Part shown: positions 1 through 6,642 of the stretch, in pieces
Position numbering within the stretch: position 1 is the first letter of the stretch
Layout of the letters: every line of letters begins with the position of its first letter
DNA from: an uncultured Clostridia bacterium
GTDB taxonomy: Bacteria; Bacillota; Clostridia; Oscillospirales; Acutalibacteraceae
Assembly (NCBI GenBank): GCA_937915775.1
Contig: CALGGQ010000377.1
Coordinates: 1-18,395 of the forward strand
DNA length: 18,395 nt
Direction of reading: 5' to 3'
Made by a program: the position numbers and the translations under genes
The notes under the pieces: model-generated
The model's input: only the letters and a program-made list of their open reading frames with translations
What the model was told of the DNA's origin: nothing
Database searches by the model: none

Positions 1-456
1 GGAACGGCGGAGCCGATTGTGCTGACCCCGCTCAACCGCGATGAGAACACGAAATGCGGTAAGATAAAGAACATCCGCTTTTCCGACATCACGGCAAAGG
101 GCGAAAACGGTGTGATGATTCACGGCAGCGCCGACAATCCGATTGAGGATATCACGTTTGAAAACTGCCGTATCACGTTGACGAAAACGTCCAAGTGGCC
201 GTGCGGCATGTACGACCTGCGTCCCTGTCTTGACTGGGGTGTGGAAAAATATGACAACGCCGCGTTCTTCCTGCGCTATGCGAAAGACGTTACGATCATG
301 AAAACGAAAACGGCGTGGGGCAGGCTGTGCGACAGCTATCGCTATGCGATTGACGCGGAAAATGTGGAAAACCTCGAGCTGGTGCGCTTTGACGGCAAGG
401 CGGCGCGCGAGGAATGGGAAGATTACAGACTCAATAATGTCAGAATGGTGAGGTAA
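1..456 (+). CDS. GH28-like polygalacturonase, C-terminal part (5' end outside window)
   Basis: The frame is open from base 1, so the gene is cut by the window edge and only about 151 C-terminal residues are visible. They read as right-handed parallel beta-helix rungs, for example GKIKNIRFSDITAKGENGV followed by PIEDITFENCRITL. That pattern is typical of glycoside hydrolase family 28 (polygalacturonases and related pectin-backbone hydrolases). The catalytic Asp motifs of GH28 lie further upstream and cannot be seen here, so activity and exact substrate are not shown. Another beta-helix carbohydrase is possible. The stop is 5 bases before the start of the SecB-like gene, whose ribosome binding site GTGAGG lies at the end of this gene, so the two are probably co-transcribed. 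The pairing of a polysaccharide hydrolase with a chaperone may be chance. Confidence 0.7.
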   Translation, partial: GTAEPIVLTPLNRDENTKCGKIKNIRFSDITAKGENGVMIHGSADNPIEDITFENCRITLTKTSKWPCGMYDLRPCLDWGVEKYDNAAFFLRYAKDVTIMKTKTAWGRLCDSYRYAIDAENVENLELVRFDGKAAREEWEDYRLNNVRMVR

Positions 457-461
457 TAAAC

Positions 462-866
462 ATGACGGAATTAAAATGGTATAAAGTAAGCGGTATTCAT
501 TTTGAAAACAATGTACAGAACGGCACGCAGCTGAAGCTGAAGAATGCTGTCAAATATAATGTTAATTATTTCGGCGAGGAAAAGCGCTGCGCCGGTAAGC
601 TGGATTTTACCGTGTCCGACGAGCAGATGCAGCCGTTTGAAATCCGCATTCAGATGGAAGCCGTCTTTACCTATGACGAAGGCGACAACAGAGCGGATAT
701 TCATGTGGATTCCTTTGCGCAGCTCTTCCCCTTCCTGCGCCAGGTAATCAGCGGCGTGACCTCCATGAGCGGTATGCCCGCGCTGATGATACCCTTTATG
801 CGCCTCAACCGCGATAGCGTGAACATCAACAATGCCGGCGAGGAGGAGAGCAGCCCGCTCAACTGA
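462..866 (+). CDS. SecB-like chaperone family protein
   Basis: This is a 134-aa protein resembling the SecB fold. The best signature is residues 87-116, QLFPFLRQVISGVTSMSGM and on to PALMIPFMRLN. It matches the SecB pattern of a helix with PFAREVIS followed by a Gly/Pro-rich loop and a hydrophobic LLLPPINF-type segment. Upstream are alternating beta strands (residues 22-80). SecB proteins bind unfolded secretory or toxin substrates as tetramers in the cytoplasm. Classical SecB is a proteobacterial export chaperone, while Firmicutes carry scattered SecB-like proteins, often of unknown substrate. The start is ATG 462, with GTGAGG 8 bases upstream. The acidic tail GEEESSPLN is not conserved-looking. 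Assignment to the SecB superfamily is fairly firm; the role is unknown. Confidence 0.65.
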   Translation: MTELKWYKVSGIHFENNVQNGTQLKLKNAVKYNVNYFGEEKRCAGKLDFTVSDEQMQPFEIRIQMEAVFTYDEGDNRADIHVDSFAQLFPFLRQVISGVTSMSGMPALMIPFMRLNRDSVNINNAGEEESSPLN

Positions 867-870
867 CGCA

Positions 871-1053
871 ATGGATTTATGCGAGGAATGCTGGTACAAT
901 GTCTTTGATGAGGAGAGCGGCGAAAGCCTTTGCGATTTGCAGCTGGACGAGGACGAATACGCCCGCCTGATGGCGTCGCCCGCCCGCGGCAAAAGCTGCC
1001 CGTACTTCCGCCCCGATATCGGCGAATACGGCATTGTCAGAAAACAGAATTAG
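871..1053 (+). CDS. DUF6472-like small four-cysteine protein
   Basis: This is a 60-aa protein with Cys at 4, 7, 21 and 43 (LCEEC, SLCDLQLDEDEYARL, SCPYFRP). The CxxC...C...CPYF pattern and the LDEDEYARL core are those of the short DUF6472 family of Clostridia. The four Cys suggest a single structural metal, probably zinc; that is inference. I chose ATG 871 because it starts the conserved part and follows the SecB-like stop by 4 bases. A longer frame opens upstream but reads a low-complexity Arg/Ala stretch inside the SecB-like gene. The nearest Shine-Dalgarno-like run, GAGGAG, is about 23 bases upstream, inside the preceding gene, so translation probably depends on coupling to it. Confidence 0.65.
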   Translation: MDLCEECWYNVFDEESGESLCDLQLDEDEYARLMASPARGKSCPYFRPDIGEYGIVRKQN

Positions 1054-1063
1054 TAAGCAGTGA

Positions 1064-1100
1064 AAGAACCGTCTCAGTCACGTGAGACGGTTCTTCTTTT
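1064..1100 (+). terminator. Strong intrinsic terminator, usable in both directions
   Basis: A perfect 13-bp stem (1064-1076 with 1083-1095) and a 6-base loop are followed by CTTTTC. It ends the GH28/SecB-like/DUF6472 operon. Read on the minus strand the same hairpin is followed by a short U-rich run, so it can also stop transcription of the convergent LRR gene, whose stop codon is at 1132. Confidence 0.9.
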
Positions 1101-1131
1101 CATTTTATAAAAAAGCTCATTCAAAACGGTG

Positions 1132-3588
1132 TTATGACTTTGTAATGACGGTTTTCTTTTTCGACCACGAAGAATAATACTTTTTGCCGTTTACCGTCTT
1201 ATAGGTACGGATACGCACATAATACTTTTTCTGTGCTTTCAGCTTTCGTATTGTTTTGCTGACAGCCGTGTTCTTTTTGATAGTGACCGTCTTTGCGTTT
1301 TTGAAACTGCTACCGGTGCTGTATTGGATTTGATATCCGGTCGTCTGCGTCGCCTGCTTTTTCCATTTCACCGAAAAGCCTTTTTTTGTCGCTGTCATTT
1401 TGGCAATACTCGTCGCTTTCGGGTTAATCTTGAAACTCAGTTTCTTGGTGCCGCTGAATTTTCCTTTAAACTTAATGGTAACGGTTGCTTTACCGACAGC
1501 TTTATTTTTAGCATAACTGACGGTGTACTCCGTATTTGGAATTACCTCACCGGCGGTATTCTCAACCACTACAGACGGCTTCCTGACTTTTCCGTTGTAC
1601 ACATATTCCGTCTTTTTAAGCCGGATGGAACCAGGTCGAAAAACAACCGCTTCTTTGGTTTTGTCGCAAATGCAGCAGTGCTGAACGGCAGTTCCGTCAG
1701 CGGTCAATGTGGCAGGTGAAACAGGAACGCCACCATCCCACGCATGGTTAGAGGCACTATGAACAAATCCGTAATGAATCTTTGCTTTCGTTAAGCATCC
1801 GTTAAAATAGCCTTTAATCGAAATGGCTTGCCAGTCCTTCTGACTGCCGCCGAAATAAACATCCGTCAACGCTTTGCAGCGGTAAAATGCCTCCTCCTTG
1901 ATGCTTGTCACGCTTTGGGGAATATAAATAGCAGTTAAGGCAGTACAATCACTAAATGCACCTTCGCCAATGCTTTTGATGCCGTCAGACAGGTTGACGG
2001 ATTTCAAGCCCTTGCAGCAAAAGAACGCATAGTCAGCGATGCTTTTGATGCTGTTCGGGAGGGTAACGCTCTCTAAACCAGTACAGCCTTTAAACGCATA
2101 TAAATCTATTCTTTTGACGCTGCTCGGGATGGTAATGCTTTGTAAACCTTTGCAGCCGTAAAAGGCAAAGGCACCGATGCTTGTAACACTGTTCGGAATG
2201 GTGACATCTGTCAAGCCGGAACAGAATTCAAACGCACTGTCACTGATGCTTTTAAGATTGCTCGGGATATGAATGCTTTTCAGTCCTTTGCAGCCGTAAA
2301 AAGCATTGTCGCCAATTCGGTTAACGCTGTTTGGAATAGCAATACTTATCAGAGCTTGACAATCGTAAAAGGCAAAGTCACCTATACTGTAAATACCCTC
2401 CTCTAAGATGATTTCTTTACACTTTGCTCGGCTGATGTACCACGGGGTACACTGATAGTCGTAATAATCATTGGCATAGTTCGGCTGAAAGTTCTGAATC
2501 GTACCGGAACCCTTTGTTAAGGTAACCTTTTCAATGTTACTGCACTGATAAAACGTATCTTGGCTGTAACAGATTTTTGCGGAACAAGGCATCGTAAACT
2601 CTTTGAGCCCCTTACAGCCGAAAAATGCACCGTCCTCAATACTTTCAACACTGTCGGGCAGTGTTATGCTTTTTAGTGCTGTACATTTCGCGAATGCGCC
2701 AGCCTCAATGCATGTAACGCTTTCGGGGATGGTAACAGTTTCTAATGCCGTGCAAAGATAAAAGGCGTTTTCAACGATATCGGTTATCCCATTCGGAAGG
2801 GTAATACCCGTCAAGCCCGTACAGCCCTCAAAGGCACACGCACCTATGTTTTTGACACTATCCGGAATCGTGATACCTGTTAAACCGCTGCAGCTGTAAA
2901 ACGCAGAATCAGCAATCGCCTTTGTTCCGGACTTAACAGTATAAGAACCGGAAGCAGCGCTTTTGCCTCTTATTAAATAATCGCCGATGTACAGAACATT
3001 GTCTTCCCAATTGGTAACGGCGTTATAATAGCCGGTTTTAAAAAAAGCATATTCACCGATATAAGTAACGCCATCTCCTATCGCGATGTCCATCAGCGCT
3101 GTACATTCGGAAAAAGCACCTGCTTCTATGGTTTCCACGCTGTTTGGCAGGAAGATACTTGCAAAGCTTTTGCATCCCTGAAAGGCATAAAAGCCAATCA
3201 TTTTTATATTGTTTGGCAGAATAATGCTTTGTAGACTTTTGCATCCGCAGAATGCCATCGTGCCGACTTTTGTTACACTGTTTGGTATAGTAATGCTTGT
3301 TAAGCAGTCACAGCCTTCAAAGGCACAATCGCCGATGCTCGTGACGCCGTTTTCAATAACAACCTTTTTAATTGACTCATCATAGAAAAACGGCGAGCCT
3401 TCCACATCGTGCCACATATCGCCGCTACCGCGGATGGTGAGCGTGCCGGTAGAGGTATCAAAAGTATAGGTTACATTATCACCGCATAAGCCGCTGCTTT
3501 CCATCGCGTCAGCCGAAAAGTTCAGACCTGTCATAACACACAAAAAGATGATAGCAGAGAGTAGCAGACCGAAGCGTTTTTTCATCAT
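1132..3588 (-). CDS. Secreted BspA-like leucine-rich repeat (LRR_5) protein with C-terminal Fn3-like domain
   Basis: This is an 818-aa protein. A signal peptide (MMKKRFG, hydrophobic LLLSAIIFLCVM, cleavage near SADA) is followed by a short beta region. Then come about 19 copies of the 23-residue BspA/LRR_5 unit, recognisable as AFxGCxxLxxIxIPxSVxxIG. One interruption reads NAVTNWEDNVLYIGDYLIRGK. The C-terminal 170 residues are Lys-rich and contain an ordered beta domain (YNGKVRKPSVVVEN) and a fibronectin type III-like domain (GYQIQYSTG...YYVRIRTYKTVNGKKYYSSW). No LPXTG, SLH or transmembrane anchor is visible at the end, so the protein is probably released or held by charge. Family members bind host matrix or other microbes; the ligand here is unknown. 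ATG 3588 sits 5 bases after AGGTGG; ATG 3585 is nearly as good. Confidence 0.88.
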   Translation of the reverse strand: MMKKRFGLLLSAIIFLCVMTGLNFSADAMESSGLCGDNVTYTFDTSTGTLTIRGSGDMWHDVEGSPFFYDESIKKVVIENGVTSIGDCAFEGCDCLTSITIPNSVTKVGTMAFCGCKSLQSIILPNNIKMIGFYAFQGCKSFASIFLPNSVETIEAGAFSECTALMDIAIGDGVTYIGEYAFFKTGYYNAVTNWEDNVLYIGDYLIRGKSAASGSYTVKSGTKAIADSAFYSCSGLTGITIPDSVKNIGACAFEGCTGLTGITLPNGITDIVENAFYLCTALETVTIPESVTCIEAGAFAKCTALKSITLPDSVESIEDGAFFGCKGLKEFTMPCSAKICYSQDTFYQCSNIEKVTLTKGSGTIQNFQPNYANDYYDYQCTPWYISRAKCKEIILEEGIYSIGDFAFYDCQALISIAIPNSVNRIGDNAFYGCKGLKSIHIPSNLKSISDSAFEFCSGLTDVTIPNSVTSIGAFAFYGCKGLQSITIPSSVKRIDLYAFKGCTGLESVTLPNSIKSIADYAFFCCKGLKSVNLSDGIKSIGEGAFSDCTALTAIYIPQSVTSIKEEAFYRCKALTDVYFGGSQKDWQAISIKGYFNGCLTKAKIHYGFVHSASNHAWDGGVPVSPATLTADGTAVQHCCICDKTKEAVVFRPGSIRLKKTEYVYNGKVRKPSVVVENTAGEVIPNTEYTVSYAKNKAVGKATVTIKFKGKFSGTKKLSFKINPKATSIAKMTATKKGFSVKWKKQATQTTGYQIQYSTGSSFKNAKTVTIKKNTAVSKTIRKLKAQKKYYVRIRTYKTVNGKKYYSSWSKKKTVITKS

Positions 3589-3623
3589 ATATTCCACCTT
3601 TTCAATAAGGATTATCAAGTATT

Positions 3624-3652
3624 ATTATATCATAAGGTCAAATTATCGTCAA
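3624..3652 (-). promoter_or_regulatory. Sigma-A promoter for the LRR gene
   Basis: On the minus strand there is TTGACG (3652-3647), a 17-base spacer, and an extended -10 of TGATATAAT (box 3629-3624). This is near consensus and about 36 bases upstream of the LRR start codon. Confidence 0.82.
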
Positions 3653-3725
3653 CAAAAAGCAGTCTCACACAGGTAGGGCGGTTTTCTACGTGAAAATCTG
3701 TCATATCCCGCAGCGAAATAACGAA

Positions 3726-3839
3726 GGTCAAATTTAGTCTGACCTATGCACGAAATGTGAATAAAACGGCAAAAAAATATTTTTTTGCGATTTTTATGGT
3801 CCAATTATGCATAAAACGTGAATAAAATCGGTCAAAACC
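3726..3839. repeat. Imperfect direct repeat around a 20-bp A/T palindrome, upstream of the phage operon
   Basis: Two copies of a unit beginning GGTC(A/C)AATT and ending in GTGAATAAAA(T)CGG, then CAAAA, lie at about 3726-3774 and 3798-3837. The core, 3745-3769 against 3806-3831, matches at about 22 of 25 positions. Copy one carries an extra inverted repeat (AGGTCA 3725-3730 with TGACCT 3740-3745). Between the copies is a perfect palindrome, GC-A7-TA-T7-GC, at 3769-3788. A further GGTCAAATT sits at 3636 beside the LRR promoter. The layout suggests operators for a regulator controlling the phage operon, with a bendable A-tract centre. I see no convincing sigma-A promoter (-35 and -10) here for the phage genes, so transcription may need an activator or another sigma factor. 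Confidence 0.55.
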
Positions 3840-3851
3840 ACCCTATTAGTG

Positions 3852-3889
3852 AAAGGACTTTTTCGCACCGAAAGCGAAAAGGAGCCTTT
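3852..3889 (+). promoter_or_regulatory. Leader hairpin of the phage operon
   Basis: A 9-bp stem (3858-3866 with 3874-3882, one G-T pair, loop ACCGAAA) continues after a small internal loop into 5 more pairs (3852-3856 with 3885-3889). No T-run follows, so it is not an intrinsic terminator. It ends 30 bases before the first gene's ATG. It may protect the mRNA 5' end or act as a protein or RNA binding site. Confidence 0.5.
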
Positions 3890-3919
3890 CAGGCGGCTGA
3901 AGGGAAAGGACGGATAAAA

Positions 3920-4243
3920 ATGTTAAACCGCAAAAAGACGAACGAAAAAAAGGTGGAAAAGGCGCTGCTGCAGCTGGCAACCGGCGATGTGAGCGACGCT
4001 GTGCTGCTGCTTTTTCTGAGCGAGGAGGAAGCGCTGCAGAAGGTGCCGAAGCTCAACCTTTTTAACGTGAGTGAAATCAAGCGCCCGAAGGGCGGCGGGC
4101 TGGAAATCAAATTCTTTGACCGCATCAAAGCCTGCGAGCGGCTGCGGGACGGCAGTCCGGCAGCAGAGGGCGAGGAGCTGAGCTTTTATGAAGCTCTTGA
4201 AAAAAGCGCTGAAAACATGGGACGTGTAGTCAACGATGATTAA
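3920..4243 (+). CDS. Phage terminase small subunit-like protein, short form
   Basis: This is a 107-aa protein at the normal place for a small terminase, overlapping the large subunit by 8 bases. The recognisable part is about residues 55-75 (PKGGGLEIKFFDRIKACERL), which matches the C-terminal pattern G..IKFYDKLKALELL of Terminase_2/XtmA-type small subunits. What is odd is the N-terminus. These proteins usually start with a helix-turn-helix DNA-binding domain (target-site recognition), and here there is only a basic run (RKKTNEKKVEKA) and one helical stretch. DNA recognition may therefore be weak or non-specific, which would fit headful packaging of arbitrary DNA; this is inference. ATG 3920 follows AAAGGA by 9 bases. 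An in-frame GTG at 3818 has no ribosome binding site. Confidence 0.65.
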   Translation: MLNRKKTNEKKVEKALLQLATGDVSDAVLLLFLSEEEALQKVPKLNLFNVSEIKRPKGGGLEIKFFDRIKACERLRDGSPAAEGEELSFYEALEKSAENMGRVVNDD

Positions 4244-5489
4244 GTTCAGACCTTTTTCAACCAAACAGCTCCTTGTGCTGAACTGGTGGTGCCGCAGCAG
4301 CCCGTTTCATGACAGAAACGGCATTATCTGCGATGGCGCGGTGCGCAGCGGCAAAACGCTGTGTATGTCGCTGTCCTTTGTCAGCTGGGCGTGCTGCCAT
4401 TTCGGTGATACCTCCTTTGCCCTTTGCGGAAAAACCATCACCTCTCTGAGACGAAATGTCATCACCCCGCTGATACCGATATTAAAGTCGCTCGGCTTCG
4501 GGGTGGAGGAAAAGCTCTCACAGCACCTGCTGCTTATCAGAAAGGGCCACGCGGAAAACCGCTTTTATCTCTTTGGCGGAAGGGATGAGAGTTCCGCCTC
4601 CTTAATACAGGGTATGACCCTGGGCGGTGTCCTTTTTGACGAGGTAGCGCTGATGCCGCGCTCCTTTGTGGAGCAGGCGCTGGCACGCTGCTCGCTGGAG
4701 CAGGCAAAATACTGGTTTAACTGCAATCCGGAGCATCCGTATCATTGGTTTTTTAAAGAGTGGATACAAAAAGCCGAAGGTAAGAATATGCTCCTGCTCC
4801 ACTTCACCATGGAGGACAATCCTTCCCTGTCACCGCAGGTGAAAAGCCGCTACAAAAGCCTTTATTCCGGTGCGTTTTACGAACGGTTTATCGAGGGAAA
4901 ATGGGTGGCAGCCGACGGGCTGGTTTATCCAATGTTTCAGCCGGAGAAGCACATCAAAAGTGCTTCGCACTTCGATAGGTACTACCTCTCGTGCGATTAC
5001 GGCACGGTGAACCCCTTTTCGCTTGGGCTGTGGGGACGCGCGGCAGACGGCTGGTACCGTATCCGGGAATATTACCATTCCTCGCGCGATACCGGCAGGC
5101 AGCTCACAGATGAGGAATACTACGACGCCCTCTGTGAGCTTGCCGGCGGCCTGCCGATCACAGCGGTGATTATCGACCCGTCGGCAGCCTCGTTTATTGA
5201 AACCGTGCGGCGGCACGGAGCATACACGGTCATCAAGGCGGACAACGACGTTCTGAGCGGCATCAACCGCGTCTGTCAGGCACTGAAAAACGGAGAAATT
5301 TTTATCTCTCCCCTTTGCAACGACGCCATCCGTGAATTCTCTATCTACCGCTGGGATAACGGCAGCCGCCGCGACGCACCGAAAAAGGAAAACGACCATG
5401 CAATGGACGACATTCGTTACTTCGTTCAGACCGTTCTGGACAGAGAAGAGGACGACTGCTCGTTTTCCGTTGCCATAGAAAGGAAGTGA
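4236..5489 (+). CDS. Phage terminase large subunit (PBSX/XtmB type)
   Basis: This is the DNA-packaging motor: an ATPase that pumps DNA into the prohead and a nuclease that cuts it. At 417 aa it has the usual length. Walker A is GAVRSGKT (34-41), Walker B is VLFDE (132-136) with its catalytic Glu, and the coupling motif region is FNCNPEHPYHWF (161-173). The C-terminal RNase H-like nuclease keeps its acidic residues in LSCDYGT (Asp254), AVIIDPSA (Asp314) and HAMDDIRYF (Asp391/392). All motifs look intact, so the enzyme is predicted active. The best family match by motif is the PBSX/SPP1-like Terminase_3 group, which packages by headful; no cos or pac site can be pointed to here. The start codon overlaps the small subunit stop. 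Confidence 0.93.
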   Translation: MIKFRPFSTKQLLVLNWWCRSSPFHDRNGIICDGAVRSGKTLCMSLSFVSWACCHFGDTSFALCGKTITSLRRNVITPLIPILKSLGFGVEEKLSQHLLLIRKGHAENRFYLFGGRDESSASLIQGMTLGGVLFDEVALMPRSFVEQALARCSLEQAKYWFNCNPEHPYHWFFKEWIQKAEGKNMLLLHFTMEDNPSLSPQVKSRYKSLYSGAFYERFIEGKWVAADGLVYPMFQPEKHIKSASHFDRYYLSCDYGTVNPFSLGLWGRAADGWYRIREYYHSSRDTGRQLTDEEYYDALCELAGGLPITAVIIDPSAASFIETVRRHGAYTVIKADNDVLSGINRVCQALKNGEIFISPLCNDAIREFSIYRWDNGSRRDAPKKENDHAMDDIRYFVQTVLDREEDDCSFSVAIERK

Positions 5490-5493
5490 TGCC

Positions 5494-6642
5494 GTGGGCA
5501 TATTTAACAAGAAGAAGGCTCAGCCCTCCGAAGAAGGGGCAAGCGTCTCCGTTCAGACCGGCTCGCCTGTCTCGCACCCGTTTTACACGCTGAGCAGCTG
5601 CAGCGGCTCGTCCCGCCTGAAGGCAGGCGTATACCGTGCGCTGCGCGAGGGCGTACCCGTCATTGACAGCGCGATTTACAAAATCGTCCGACTGGTCGGC
5701 GGGTTCACGTTTGAGACCGGCAACGAGGCGGTGGACAGAGAGATGCAGACATTCTTTGAAATGATTAACGTCGGCGGAAACCGGACGGGCCTTCATTCCT
5801 TCCTCGACACCTATCTCGAACAGCTGCTGACCTACGGAACCGCCGTGGGCGAAATGCTTTACGATGAAAACGGGTTTTATGCACTGTATAACGGTGCGCT
5901 CGAAACCGTAGAGCTGCGGCGACAGGATAACGCGCTCGGCGTTGATTTTTACAACGTATCGGGCGGCACGCCGAAGAAGATTGAGCACAGCGAAAAGCTG
6001 CTGCTCAGCGTGCTGAATCCCGAGCCGGAAAGCCTGTACGGCACGAGCCTGCTGCGCGGTCTGCCGTTCGTCAGCGACATCCTGCTGAAAATCTATGCCA
6101 GTATCGGCAACAACTGGGAACGCGTCGGCAATCTGCGCTATGCGGTCACTTACACGCCGCAGGGTGACGCGACGGACAAGGCTTTTGCCCGCGAGCGCGC
6201 AAACCAGATGGCGTCTGCCTGGCGCGAGGCAATGAGCAGCAAGGACAGCATTAAGGACTTTGTTGCCGTGGGCGATGTGAAGGTCAGCGTCATCGGCGCC
6301 GATAATCAGGTGCTCGACAGCGAGGTGCCTGTACGCCAGATGCTGGAGCAGATTATCGCCAAAACAGGCTTAATGCCGTATATGTTCGGGCTGAACTGGT
6401 CCACCAGCGAGCGTATGGCAACGCAGCAGCTGGACATCCTGACCACCGAGCTCGAGTCCTACCGCCGTCTGCTGACGCCGGTGCTGAAAAAAATCGCCTC
6501 CGTCTATCTCGCAACGTTCGGCATTAACGAACGCGCCGAGGTCGTCTGGGAGGATATCACCCTGCAGGATGAAACTGAGCTTGCCCGCGCAAGACTGTAT
6601 AACGTACAGGCAGACAGACTTTTAAAGGAGGCTGATGAATGA
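5494..6642 (+). CDS. Phage portal protein
   Basis: This 382-aa protein lies between terminase and protease. Portals form the dodecameric ring at the capsid vertex through which DNA passes. Family-like features are AIYKIVRLVGGFTFETG near residue 60, LLTYGTAVGEMLYDENGFYALYN (DNA-tunnel wing and clip region), and the C-terminal GLMPYMFGLNWSTSERMATQ. The last is followed by a long helix, TELESYRRLLTPVLKKIA, typical of portal stem and crown. GTG 5494 is used, with AAGGAAGTG just upstream and 4 bases after the terminase stop. The stop overlaps the protease ATG (ATGA). The frame is open and normal in length, with no sign of decay. Confidence 0.88.
   Translation: MGIFNKKKAQPSEEGASVSVQTGSPVSHPFYTLSSCSGSSRLKAGVYRALREGVPVIDSAIYKIVRLVGGFTFETGNEAVDREMQTFFEMINVGGNRTGLHSFLDTYLEQLLTYGTAVGEMLYDENGFYALYNGALETVELRRQDNALGVDFYNVSGGTPKKIEHSEKLLLSVLNPEPESLYGTSLLRGLPFVSDILLKIYASIGNNWERVGNLRYAVTYTPQGDATDKAFARERANQMASAWREAMSSKDSIKDFVAVGDVKVSVIGADNQVLDSEVPVRQMLEQIIAKTGLMPYMFGLNWSTSERMATQQLDILTTELESYRRLLTPVLKKIASVYLATFGINERAEVVWEDITLQDETELARARLYNVQADRLLKEADE

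Noticed and set aside
471..1034. 187-aa minus-strand open frame
   Set aside because: It lies opposite the SecB-like and DUF6472 genes, has no family features and no ribosome binding site; it is a shadow frame.
1870..3560. DNA repeats in the LRR gene taken as a mobile or CRISPR-like array
   Set aside because: The periodicity is 69 bases in frame, with diverged sequence, and is fully explained by the 23-residue LRR_5 protein repeat.
3659..3695. Possible second terminator or att-like remnant (AGTCTCAC ... GGGCGG, TTTTC)
   Set aside because: It resembles a terminator hairpin, but pairing is poor (only about 5 interrupted pairs). No matching sequence was seen at the right end of the island, so neither a terminator nor an attachment site can be supported.
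3818..3919. N-terminal extension of the small terminase from GTG 3818
   Set aside because: There is no ribosome binding site before it, and it runs through the direct repeat and the leader hairpin. ATG 3920 has AAAGGA at good spacing.
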